A stretch of DNA of 64,000 bases. Origin: Mycolicibacterium iranicum (lineage in GTDB: Bacteria; Actinomycetota; Actinomycetes; Mycobacteriales; Mycobacteriaceae). The translations under genes and the position numbers were made by a program. The stretch is from positions 62,001-126,000 of the forward strand of contig NZ_LQPC01000076.1 in NCBI RefSeq assembly GCF_002101705.1, written 5' to 3'. Positions 24,449-34,000 of this stretch are shown here, in pieces (within the stretch, counting starts at the first letter, position 1; each line of letters starts with the position of its first letter). The notes under the pieces were generated by a model, which was not told the origin of the DNA, made no database searches, and saw nothing but the letters and a program-made list of their open reading frames with translations.

Positions 24449-25104
24449 GCGACGAAGACCGCACTCCCGAGATCACCGCTGACGACACCGACGTCGAAGA
24501 GACCGTCGGTGACTCGCCCGACGCGGAAGCGTCCGACGAAGCGGCCGAGGTCGCGGAGCCGGCCGACGAGGAGATCGACGAGGACCCGCCTACCGAGAAG
24601 ACACGCCGGCGATCGGGCCGTGCCCTGGTCGCCGCCGCTGTGTTGGCGTTCGTTCTGCTCTCCGCGTCGGCCGGGCTGACGAGCTGGCTCTACGTCAACG
24701 ACTACCGCCCCGACCAGGAGACGGATCCCGCGGCGGCCCAGGTCGCCCTCGATGCGGCCAAAACGGGTACCGTCGCGCTGCTGTCCTACTCGCCGGAGTC
24801 TCTCGACCAGGACTTTGCCAACGCCAAATCGAAGCTCACCGGCGATTTCCTGTCCTATTACACGCAATTCACCGAGCAGATCGTCACACCGGCGGCGCGG
24901 GAGAAGTCCGTCAAGACCGCGGCGTCGGTAGTCCGGGCTGCGGTGTCGGAAATTGCGCCAGATACCGCCGAGGTGCTGGTCTTCATCAACCAGACCACCA
25001 CTAGCAAGGAGAATCCCGACGGCGCGTTCGCGGCCAGCAGCGTCAAGGTCGGTCTGACGAAAATTGACGGCAACTGGCTGATCGACTCGTTCGATCCCGT
25101 ATAG
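24445..25104 (+). CDS. Second Mce-associated membrane protein (Mas)
   Basis: This 219-residue protein has the same plan as its neighbour: an acidic N terminus, a basic patch RRRSGRA, one membrane helix at about 58-82 and a C-terminal extracytoplasmic domain ending in GNWLIDSFDPV. That ending is typical of Mas proteins with an NTF2-like fold. The GTG start overlaps the previous stop (GTGA), so the pair is made together and probably acts as a pair on the Mce transporter. Confidence 0.85.
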   Translation: MSDEDRTPEITADDTDVEETVGDSPDAEASDEAAEVAEPADEEIDEDPPTEKTRRRSGRALVAAAVLAFVLLSASAGLTSWLYVNDYRPDQETDPAAAQVALDAAKTGTVALLSYSPESLDQDFANAKSKLTGDFLSYYTQFTEQIVTPAAREKSVKTAASVVRAAVSEIAPDTAEVLVFINQTTTSKENPDGAFAASSVKVGLTKIDGNWLIDSFDPV

Positions 25105-25124
25105 AACGTATAGCCTCGAGCGCC

Positions 25125-25796
25125 GTGACTGTGACGGCGATCCTGCCCGTTCCGACGACCCTGGTGTCCCGGCGCGAGGCGGTGTTCTCGCCCGTCGCAG
25201 GGCAGTCGTCCCTCGCGCGCATCGTGCGAAGCCTGGCGCCGGTCGCTGACGTGATCGTGGCAGCAGCTGCGCCGCTGCTCGACGAGGTGAAGAAATCCTT
25301 GGCGCAACAGGGGCTTTCGGCCATGCGGGTATGCGTGGCCGACGACCCGGGCGCCAGGAGGGACTGCATTTCCGCGGCGCTGCGCGTCCCCGGAGTCGCC
25401 GACCAGGTGCTGCTGCACGACATCGCGTGGCCGCTGGTCTCGCCCGCCACGCTGGATCGTGTGGTGGCTGCGCTGAGGGCCGGATCAGTTGCGGCGCTTC
25501 CGGTATGTCCGGTCACGGACAGCATCAAAGCGGTGAACTCCAACGGCGCAGTGACGGCCACCGTGGAGCGGACCCCGCTACGCACTGTCCAGTACCCGCG
25601 GGGCTTCGACGCCGCCGTGTTGACCCGGCTGATCACGCACGGCCCTGGAATCGACGAGCTTGACGCGGTGCTCACCTCGGGGGTGTCAGTGACTTCGGTC
25701 GACGGCGACACCGACACCATGGCAGTCGAATTGCCGCGCGATGCAAGCTATCTCGCCGCGGTCATCGAGTGCCGGAGTGACGGCTCGGATCGGTGA
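25125..25796 (+). CDS. IspD-like protein lacking the nucleotide-binding signature
   Basis: This 223-residue protein matches the C-terminal two-thirds of IspD-type cytidylyltransferases (VLLHDIAWPLVSP, PVTDSIKAVNSNG, RTVQYPRGF). The N-terminal glycine-rich AAGxGxR...K loop that binds CTP is replaced by a segment with no such motif. It is probably catalytically altered or a non-catalytic relative. The GTG start is 20 bases after the Mas stop. Its 3' end overlaps an intact convergent IspD-like gene by 35 bases. Role unknown. Confidence 0.75.
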   Translation: MTVTAILPVPTTLVSRREAVFSPVAGQSSLARIVRSLAPVADVIVAAAAPLLDEVKKSLAQQGLSAMRVCVADDPGARRDCISAALRVPGVADQVLLHDIAWPLVSPATLDRVVAALRAGSVAALPVCPVTDSIKAVNSNGAVTATVERTPLRTVQYPRGFDAAVLTRLITHGPGIDELDAVLTSGVSVTSVDGDTDTMAVELPRDASYLAAVIECRSDGSDR

Positions 25797-26478
25797 GCAT
25801 TCGCTGTGCGACGGCAATGTCGCGCGCATAGGTCACCTTGAGGTTGGCCGTGTCCCCGATGAAGGTCCGCACCTCGACATCGGTGTAGTGCTCGATGCAC
25901 GAGGAGGTGTCGGTGCCTTCAAACCCGTCGCGCTCCGCGCTGCGATAGGCGTACAGCAGATCACGGGCGCGGAAGGCCTGCGGCGTCTGGACTCTGACCA
26001 GCGCTGCGCGGCCGGGCACGGGGCCAAGGCCCTCGTCGCCCGATGCCGCGAGGTTCTCGACCGGCAGGGCGGGCAACGCGCCGCCGAACTTGCGTGCCAG
26101 CGTGATCGCCTCGCGGAACATTTCAGGTCCCGCGAGGGGGCGGGCGGCGTCATGGATGGCGATCACGTCGACGCTGCCCGACTCGATGTCGCCGGCCAGA
26201 TAACGCACGACGTTGGTTTCCGAAGCATGCCTGGTGTCGCCACCTTCGACCAATTCAATTGCGGCATCGCCGAGTTCGCGGTGGACGGTATCGCGAGCCA
26301 GATCGAACTCGCCCTTGCGGAAGACCAGAATCGTCCTCGCGATCTCTGGCAGCCGGGCCAGAGTGTCCAGCGACCACGACAGCATGCTCCGCCCGGCCAA
26401 CGGCAGATATGCCTTGTTCCCGTCGGCGCCCACGCGGGTACCGAGGCCCGCGGCCAAGACCACACCGACGGCGTCCAT
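25762..26478 (-). CDS. IspD-family cytidylyltransferase (second copy or polyol-phosphate cytidylyltransferase)
   Basis: This 238-residue protein has the complete nucleotidyltransferase signature LAAGLGTRVGADGNKA at residues 8-23, IHDAARPLA, VQTPQAF and the closing DTANLKVTYARDIAVA. It would transfer CMP from CTP to a sugar- or polyol-phosphate. IspD makes CDP-methylerythritol in isoprenoid synthesis. The main mycobacterial ispD normally sits with ispF, which is absent here, so this may be a paralogue with another polyol substrate. I chose the ATG at 26478; AAGG precedes it. Confidence 0.82.
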   Translation of the reverse strand: MDAVGVVLAAGLGTRVGADGNKAYLPLAGRSMLSWSLDTLARLPEIARTILVFRKGEFDLARDTVHRELGDAAIELVEGGDTRHASETNVVRYLAGDIESGSVDVIAIHDAARPLAGPEMFREAITLARKFGGALPALPVENLAASGDEGLGPVPGRAALVRVQTPQAFRARDLLYAYRSAERDGFEGTDTSSCIEHYTDVEVRTFIGDTANLKVTYARDIAVAQRMLTDPSRHSGTR

Positions 26479-26607
26479 GACGCGAACCTTATCGTGGCGG
26501 CGGGACGAACGTGGTCGACGACGAGCATTGGGCGCCGGACTTCGGCCGACGCGTCGAGCGCGCTCCGCGCGGCTACGCTCTGCCCTGCGGAGGAAAGGGG
26601 ACCAGCA

Positions 26608-27876
26608 GTGAGCGAGCAACCGCAACGACCGATCGGCCAGTTGCACCGGATCAGGCAGATGGCCGGGCGCGACCCGCACGAGACGGGTCGAGCCGCAACG
26701 CCGCTGGAGCTGCTGTTCGACCTGACCTTCGTCGTTGCGTTCGGCATCGCCGCGTCGCAGTTCGCGCACCTGCTCGCCGAGGGACACGTGGCGGCCGGGC
26801 TGGCCGCGTTCTTCTTCGCGATGTTCGCGGTGTGCTGGGCCTGGATCAACTTCAGCTGGTTCGCCTCGGCCTATGACACCGACGACTGGGCGTACCGGCT
26901 GACGACGATGCTGCAGATGGTCGGCGTCATCATCCTGGCGCTCGGACTACCCCAGATGTATGCGTCGATCGAGCACGGCGGCCACGTCGACAATGCCGTG
27001 GTCGTCGCAGGCTACGTGGTGATGCGCGTCGCGATGGTGGCCCAGTGGTTGCGGGCCGCCAGGCAGGATCCCCAGCGACGCAAAGCATGCCTGACCTACG
27101 CGATGTGGATCACCGTTGCCCAGATCGGCTGGGTCGCAGCCATCTTCGTCCACACGTCGGTGCCCCTCACGATCGCCATCGTGTTGTCGCTGGTGCTGAT
27201 CGAGATCATGGGTCCCGTGATCGCCGAACTGCGGCAAGGCGGCACGCCGTGGCACGCCCACCACATCGCCGAGAGGTACGGACTTTTCACGATCATCGCC
27301 CTCGGTGAAGGCGTGGTGGGAACAGTCGCATCGCTGACCGCAGTGGTCGGCGAGCAGGGCTGGTCGATCGAAGCGGTGTTCGTGGCCGTCGCCGGCATCG
27401 GTCTGACGTTTGGCATGTGGTGGACCTACTTCGTCCTGCCGCAGGCCGACATCCTGCACGCCCGCCGAGAGCGTTCCTTCTGGTTCGGCTATCTGCACAT
27501 CGTCGTGTTCGCCTCGATCGTGGCGACCGGGGCGGGCCTGCACGCCGCCGCCTACTACATCGAGGACCACTCCAAGCTGTCGTCGCTGGCCACGGTGATG
27601 ACCGTCGTCATTCCGGTTGGTATCTACATCCTGGCGATCTACGTGCTCTATTCACTGATGGCGTACACCGTGGAACGCTTTCACGTACTGCTGGTGGTGC
27701 TCACCGCGGCAGTGCTCGGTCTGGCGGTTTTGCTGGCGGCCAACGGCATTTCGATGGCCAACAGTCTGCTCGTCGTCACGCTGGCGCCGGTGGTGTCCGT
27801 CGTTGGCTACGAACTGGTCGGACACCGGCACGCAGCCGCCGCGGTCGCGAGGAATACGTCGGCTACTTCGTCATAG
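26608..27876 (+). CDS. Low-temperature-requirement A (LtrA) family membrane protein
   Basis: This 422-residue protein has about 11-12 hydrophobic helices. It carries the LtrA N-terminal motif ATPLELLFDLTFVVAF and a conserved HHIAERYGLFTIIALGE segment. The biochemical role of the family is not established. The GTG at 26608 follows GGAGG and AAAGGGG; the much longer upstream frame is antisense to the IspD-like gene. The 3' end overlaps the convergent MFS gene by 14 bases. Confidence 0.85.
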   Translation: MSEQPQRPIGQLHRIRQMAGRDPHETGRAATPLELLFDLTFVVAFGIAASQFAHLLAEGHVAAGLAAFFFAMFAVCWAWINFSWFASAYDTDDWAYRLTTMLQMVGVIILALGLPQMYASIEHGGHVDNAVVVAGYVVMRVAMVAQWLRAARQDPQRRKACLTYAMWITVAQIGWVAAIFVHTSVPLTIAIVLSLVLIEIMGPVIAELRQGGTPWHAHHIAERYGLFTIIALGEGVVGTVASLTAVVGEQGWSIEAVFVAVAGIGLTFGMWWTYFVLPQADILHARRERSFWFGYLHIVVFASIVATGAGLHAAAYYIEDHSKLSSLATVMTVVIPVGIYILAIYVLYSLMAYTVERFHVLLVVLTAAVLGLAVLLAANGISMANSLLVVTLAPVVSVVGYELVGHRHAAAAVARNTSATSS

Positions 27877-29116
27877 CCGCAAATGCGACCGGATCGTCCT
27901 TGGCGAGTTGCCTGCGCGCCTTCCGGCGGGTGATCAGGATGCCGGCGATCGCCAGCGTCCACACCACGTACTGAAGGGTCCAGGCGACTCGGAACGACTC
28001 GAAGGACATGCCGCCTGCCGCCTCCATCGCCATCCCCATCGCCTGCATGAGAAGCAGCGACGCCAGGAACCCGCCCATGTTCACCATGCCCTGTGCCGTG
28101 CCCAGGGTCGCGCGGGTGTTGAACGTCCTCGCAAAGTCGAAACCGACCATCGAACCGGGCCCGCCGAAAGACATCACCGTAATGAGCGCGATGAGCAACC
28201 ACAATGGTGCGGGGCCTGGCAGCGCGAGCACGATGGTCCACATCAGAGCGTTGCTCGCGATGATCGCCAGCACCAATCGGGACCGGCGGTGGGGGAGCCG
28301 ACCCGTCAAGAACCCGATCAACACGCCGAAGGCGACCGCAGTGGCTACGGACAAGCTCAGCAACGCACCGGCTACTCCGGCCGAGAGTCCTTGCGCCTCC
28401 GTCAAATATGGAACGCCCCACATCAGCGCGAACACGGTGAGCGAGAACTGCGTCCCCATGTGGGTGAAGAATCCGAGGCGAGTGCCCGGACGTAGCCAGA
28501 CGGTCTTGACGCTGTGCAGGGTCTCGCGAACGGACATCGCCTCGCCGGTGGTCGCGGCGCCGTCCGGAGTGTTCTTGACGACGAGCAGGGTCAGCACTAT
28601 CGACAGCACCCCGAGCGCTCCGGCGGACACGTACGCGGCCGACCAGCCGGCGGCGTGAAGTAGGGCCAGGAACGGTATGGCCGACAGCACCTGGCCCAGC
28701 TGGCCGAAAATCCCCGTCAGCTGCGTGACCAGCGGAATCTGTCGCGGCGCGAACCAGTGGGGGACGAGACGCAGGACGGAGATGAACGTGAAGGCGTCTC
28801 CGAGCCCGACCACGGCGCGGGCAGCGATGGCGGTAGGCAGCGACTCGGTGAACGCAAGAACCAGCTGGCCCGAACCCATCGTGGCGGCTCCGGCCACGAT
28901 CATCGCGCGGGAGCCGAACCGGTCCAGGAGAAGCCCCGCCGGGACCTGGGCGCCCGCGTACACGACAACTTGGAGGACGACGAACGTCGACAACAGTGAG
29001 GGTCCTGTGCTGAAGCGATCCGCCGCGGCGAGTCCGGACACGCCTAGCGTGGTTCGATCCAGGACAGCGACGACGTAGGCGAGCAGCCCGGTCGCCCAGA
29101 CGATCCAGGCACGCAC
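27863..29116 (-). CDS. Major facilitator superfamily transporter
   Basis: This is a 417-residue transporter with about 12 hydrophobic helices. It has the MFS loop LDRFGSRAMIVAG between helices 2 and 3 and a late FARTFNTRATLGTAQGMVN segment typical of anion/sugar-type MFS members. The start is uncertain. The GTG at 29116 has TGAGG about 9 bases upstream; a GTG at 29131 or ATG at 29182 would lengthen it. Substrate unknown. Confidence 0.85.
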   Translation of the reverse strand: MRAWIVWATGLLAYVVAVLDRTTLGVSGLAAADRFSTGPSLLSTFVVLQVVVYAGAQVPAGLLLDRFGSRAMIVAGAATMGSGQLVLAFTESLPTAIAARAVVGLGDAFTFISVLRLVPHWFAPRQIPLVTQLTGIFGQLGQVLSAIPFLALLHAAGWSAAYVSAGALGVLSIVLTLLVVKNTPDGAATTGEAMSVRETLHSVKTVWLRPGTRLGFFTHMGTQFSLTVFALMWGVPYLTEAQGLSAGVAGALLSLSVATAVAFGVLIGFLTGRLPHRRSRLVLAIIASNALMWTIVLALPGPAPLWLLIALITVMSFGGPGSMVGFDFARTFNTRATLGTAQGMVNMGGFLASLLLMQAMGMAMEAAGGMSFESFRVAWTLQYVVWTLAIAGILITRRKARRQLAKDDPVAFAAMTK

Positions 29117-29468
29117 GAGCGGGCACCTCACAATTAGCTGGCTTTGTCTTAATGTCCTGCGCGACGCGGCAGGTAGGCCCATCGTCGCGCACTATCGGTG
29201 CCTTACGCCAATCGGATTGCTCACAGGTAGCGGGGTCAAACCTCACCCTATGGGTGTAGAAGTTGGCTAAAGCTGCACAGTAACGTTGACAAATTGACTA
29301 TATGCTCATTATTCGCGCTGATAGAAGTTCGTATTGAGCAAAGGCAATTCTGAAGATTGATGATCGAGATAATTCGCTCGTTTTGCACCGCGGGGGGCTA
29401 CAGTGTGTGCATGTCCCGCCCAGGTCTCCGACGTGCCTGGTGCGCCGCAACCGTGGAGACGCTGCTGC
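29117..29468. other. Divergent, AT-richer promoter region
   Basis: This gap lies between the MFS and MerR-type genes and is markedly AT-richer than its surroundings. A consensus TTGACA occurs at 29286-29291 on the plus strand, but no -10 with good spacing is clear. TACAGT lies at 29399-29404, 64 bases before the MerR ATG. No gene is seen. Confidence 0.4.
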
Positions 29469-30209
29469 ATGGCTGAATATCGACTCGAAGACCTCGCCCG
29501 GGTGTCGGGGGTCAGCGCTCGGAACATCCGCGCCTATCGCGAGCGCGGGCTGCTCGACGCGCCTCGCCGGGTCGGCCGGTCGGCGCTGTACGACGACTAT
29601 CACCTCTCACAGCTCAACACCATCAGCCACCTGCTGCGCAAGGGCTACAACTCGGCACACATCGCGGAGTTCTTCGCGAGCATGCGTCAGGGAACGGACC
29701 TGGCAGACATTCTCGGCTTGCAGCGGGCAGTGCTGGGCCCGTCGAAGAAGTCGCACAACAACAGCACGTCGGTGACCGTCGATCCGGACAGCGATGATGC
29801 CCGAAAGCTCGTTGAATACGGCCTCGCCGAGATCGTCGGAGGAAAGCTCAGGGTTAACGACAGCGCAGCCGCCGAGATCCTCGAACGGTCTCCCGACCAG
29901 CGGCTCTACGCGCGGGCGCTCGTCAGGTTCGTCGAGGCCGCCGCGAAGTCCGTCGACGATCTTGCCGAGGCGTTCGTCGCCAGTCTCGTCGAGCTCTACC
30001 GGACGCGCATCGGGGCCAACTATCTGCCATACGCAGACGAGTTGGACGAGATCCGCAGGATTGTCCAGGACTATCGCGCTTTGGGGGAGAACGTCATCGC
30101 CGCCCGCTTCGACCAGGCAACGCGTCGTCACATCGTCACATCCGCATCCGACTACACCGCGGGAATCCTGCTCGGCGGAGCATGGGAGCACTGGCGTCGA
30201 GGCGCGTGA
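29469..30209 (+). CDS. MerR-family transcriptional regulator
   Basis: This 246-residue protein has a MerR winged helix-turn-helix at residues 3-72 (YRLEDLARVSGVSARNIRAY, then GRSALYDDYHLSQL). A long helical C-terminal effector region follows, without the clustered cysteines of metal-sensing MerR proteins. I chose the ATG at 29469 because the helix-turn-helix begins directly after it. It is divergent from the MFS transporter, which is a plausible target, and lies upstream of fas with a 0.9 kb gap. Confidence 0.85.
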   Translation: MAEYRLEDLARVSGVSARNIRAYRERGLLDAPRRVGRSALYDDYHLSQLNTISHLLRKGYNSAHIAEFFASMRQGTDLADILGLQRAVLGPSKKSHNNSTSVTVDPDSDDARKLVEYGLAEIVGGKLRVNDSAAAEILERSPDQRLYARALVRFVEAAAKSVDDLAEAFVASLVELYRTRIGANYLPYADELDEIRRIVQDYRALGENVIAARFDQATRRHIVTSASDYTAGILLGGAWEHWRRGA

Positions 30210-31091
30210 ACCGACCGGGGTAAGTGCGGCGCACGGCTGCTGGCAACCACACGTAGCCGCAGGTGATACGTCGGATGCCCGACCTGCGCGGCCATTGGTG
30301 ACGACCTCGCCTACGAACGGCGTCGGTGTCAGGGTGGCGCCGTGTCCGCGCTGGTTCCTCGGCGATCGATCGGACGCGTAATGCGGCCTCGTGCGCTCAT
30401 TGTGGCAGCACAACCACCGGCGCCGAGTATGCGAAGTCCCCGCGGTGCCCCGCGGGTGTCAGGTGCGATTGGCAGCTGGACACAGCGGGGCGTCGGGCGC
30501 CGTCGACCACATCCTCGGGTCCGGTATCGGGCAGCGGAGGTGAACTCCCTGACTTTCGCACCCGGACTTACTGATTAGTAGGTTTTGGCAGCAAACTTCG
30601 GTCCGCGCAGCGAAGCGTTGACAAGACACATTCTCTGATCTTGTCGCCCAGCCGTTCGGCATCGTGACACCAGCTGAGGCCGAAATTTCTTAGATAACGA
30701 TTCGATAACAATACTGCTTTGAACTGCGATTCTTCCTTACTCGACCGTAACCACCCGCATGCAGGACGTTTGTCCCGGATAGCTTCGGGCCGCAGTAAAC
30801 AGCACGTTATGCAACGCACTGTTACCGATGCGTAGAACTCGCCAGTAACCATTTGAGGCGCCAAACTGGGTCCGTCTCTTATGACACTCTTAGTACGGCT
30901 GGAGTGTCCGCCCAAGGGCGTCATGGAACGCGACGACTGCGACCCATAGCGCCGCGGACGAGACCAGCCGGATTCGACGCCGAATCGCAAGGCCCACGCC
31001 GGGTGCTCAGGCAGGCACCCGCCAGAAGCACAGCACCGAGCCTCACCCCAGCGATGTAGAGCGCGGAATAGCACCGAGGAGAACACAAGAC
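30210..31091. other. Gene-poor region upstream of fas
   Basis: I see no supported gene here; the short frames lack ribosome sites and family motifs. The right half is AT-richer than the genome. It contains inverted-repeat-like elements that could be fas control sites: CTTACTGATTAGTAGG (30567-30582), TTACTCGACCGTAA near 30736, and the direct repeat in GATAACGATTCGATAAC near 30693. Mycobacterial fas is known to be controlled by the TetR-type FasR at inverted repeats in its promoter. Whether any of these is its site needs testing. Confidence 0.45.
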
Positions 31092-34000
31092 GTGACGATC
31101 AACGACCAGCACCGTGCGACCACCGGCTCCGACGAGGCCGACCAGGCCTTCGAACCCCTGACCGGAACGCACGCACTCGTCGATCGGCTGCACTCCGGAG
31201 AGCCCTACGCCGTGGCGTTCGGCGGCCAGGGCGGTCCCTGGCTGGAGAACCTCGAGGAGCTCGTGAACTCCGCCGGCATCGAATCCGAGATCAGCCAGCT
31301 GGTTGCGGAAGCCGAGCTGCTCCTCGAGCCGCTGGCGCGAGAACTCGTCGTCGTCCGCCCCATCGGCTTCGAACCCATGAAGTGGATCCGGGCCCTGGCG
31401 GCCGACGAGCCGCTGCCCTCGGCCAAAGACCTCACCACCGCGGCCATCTCCGGGCCCGGCATCCTGCTCACCCAGATGGCCGCTCAGCGGGCGCTCAAGC
31501 GCCAGGGCCTCGACCTCGACGGTCACCCCCCGATCGCCATCGCCGGCCACTCACAGGGCGTCACTGCCGTGGAATCGCTCAAGGCCCGCGGTACCCGGGA
31601 CGTCGAACTGCTCGCCATCGGTCAATTGATCGGCGCCGCCGGCTCGCTGGTGTCCCGTCGCTGCGGGATGGTCGGTCGCGGCGACAAGGCGCCGATGGTC
31701 TCCGTGCTCAATGTCGACCCAGACCGGATGGCGGAGCTCCTCGACGAGTTCGCCCAAGACGTGCGCACCGTCCTGCCCCCGGCGCTGTCCATCCGCAACG
31801 GCAGGCGCTCGGTCGTCATCACCGGCACCCCGGAACAGCTCGCCCGCTTCGAGCTCTACTGCGAGAAGATCACCGAGAAGGAAGAGGCGGAGCGCAAGAA
31901 CAAGACCCGCGGCGGCGCCATCTTCCGTCCGATCTTCAACCAGCTCAACGTCGAGGTCGGCTTCCACACCCCGCGCCTGGCGGGCGGCGTGGACCTCGTC
32001 AACGAGTGGGCGGCGCGCACCGGCCTGGATCCTGAGCTCACCCGCGAACTGACCGAGACCATTTTCGTCAAGCCCGTCGACTGGGTGGCCGAAGTCGAAG
32101 GTCTCGCCGCCACCGGAGCCAAGTGGATTGTCGACCTCGGTCCGAGCGACACCGTGACGCGCCTGACCGCACCGGTGATCCGCGGTCTGGGCATCGGCAT
32201 CGTGCCGGCTGCCACCCGAGCCGGCCAGCGCAGTCTGTTCACTGTCGGCGCCGCGCCCGCCGTCGCGCCGGCCTGGTCCAGCTACGCCCCCAAGCCCGTC
32301 GCGCTGCCCGACGGCTCGGTCAAGGCGTCGACGAAGTTCACCCGACTCACCGGACGCTCGCCGATCCTGCTCGCCGGCATGACGCCGACGACCGTGGACG
32401 CCAAGATCGTCGCCGCCGCCGCGAACGCCGGCCACTGGGCCGAGCTCGCCGGAGGCGGCCAGGTCACCGAGGAGATCTTCGACGCCCGCATCCAGGAGCT
32501 CACGCAGCTGCTGGAGCCGGGCCGAGCCATCCAGTTCAATTCGCTGTTCCTCGACCCCTACCTGTGGAAGTTGCAGATCGGCGGCAAGCGTCTGGTGCAG
32601 AAGGCACGCCAGTCCGGCGCACCGATCGACGGCGTGGTCGTCACCGCGGGCATTCCGGACCTCGAAGAGGCCGTCGACCTGATCGAAGAGCTGCACTCCG
32701 TCGGCATCAGCATGGTGACCTTCAAGCCGGGCACCGTCGACCAGATCAAGTCGGTCATCAAGATCGCTGCCGAGGTTCCCGACCGCGACGTCATCGTCCA
32801 CATCGAGGGCGGCCGCGCCGGCGGGCACCACTCCTGGGAGGACCTCGACGACCTCCTGCTGAGCACCTACGGCGAGCTGCGCAAGTATCCCAACGTCACG
32901 ATCTGCGTCGGCGGCGGCATCGGCACCCCCGAGCGGGCCGCGGAGTACCTGTCCGGCCAGTGGGCCACGCCCTACGGCTTCCCCGAGATGCCGGTCGACG
33001 GCATCCTCGTAGGGACCGCCGCCATGGCGACGCTGGAGGCCACGACCTCACCGGCCGTCAAGCAGCTGCTGGTCGACACCAACGGAACAGACACCTGGGT
33101 CGGCGCGGGCAAGGCGATCAACGGCATGGCCAGCGGCCGTAGCCAGCTGGGCGCCGACATCCACGAGATCGACAACACCGCGTCGCGCTGCGGTCGCCTG
33201 CTCGACGAGGTGGCCGGTGACGCCGATGCCGTCGCCGAGCGTCGCGACGAGATCATCGCGGCCATGGCGAACACCGCCAAGCCCTACTTCGGCGACATCG
33301 CCGACATGTCCTACCTGCAGTGGCTGCAGCGCTACATCGAGTTGGCCATCGGCGACGGCGACAGCACCGCCGACACCGCAGCGCCGGGCAGCCCGTGGCT
33401 GGCCGACACCTGGCGCGACCGCTTCGAGGAGATGCTCAAGCGCGCCGAGGCCCGCCTCAACGAGAAGGACTCCGGTCCGATCGAGTCGCTGTTTGACTCC
33501 AGCGCGGAAGGTCAAGCGCTGCTTGATAATCCGGAAACCGCGATCGCCGCGCTACTGGCCCGTTACCCGGATGCCGAGACCGTCAGGTTGCATCCCGCCG
33601 ACGTGCCGTTCTTCGTGACGCTGTGCAAGAAGCCCGGGAAGCCGGTCAACTTCGTGCCCGTCATCGATAAGGATGTGCGGCGCTGGTGGCGTTCGGATTC
33701 GCTGTGGCAGGCCCACGACGCCCGCTACACCGCCGATCAGGTCTGCATCATCCCCGGAACGCAGGCCGTCGCCGGCATCACGCGCGTCGACGAGCCCGTC
33801 GGTGAGCTGCTCGATCGCTTCGAGCAGGAGATCGTCGATCGCGTGCTCGCCTCAGGTGCGAAGCCGGTCGCGGTGGTGTCGCGACGTCAGGCCCGCGCCG
33901 ACGTCAGCGGGCCGCTCGCCGTGGTGCTTGACTCGCCTGACGTGCTGTGGGCGGGACGCACCGCGATCAACCCGGTGCATCGCATCGGTGCGCCGAAGGA

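Noticed and set aside
25762..25796. Possible frameshift joining the two IspD-like frames
   Set aside because: They lie on opposite strands and each has its own start and stop, so this is a convergent overlap rather than a broken gene.
25741..26607. N-terminal extension of the LtrA frame upstream to 25741
   Set aside because: This part is antisense to the IspD-like gene; the GTG at 26608 has a strong ribosome site and begins the LtrA homology.
30326..30578. Two overlapping short frames after the MerR gene
   Set aside because: No ribosome site, Arg/Ser-rich composition and no homology pattern; treated as non-coding.
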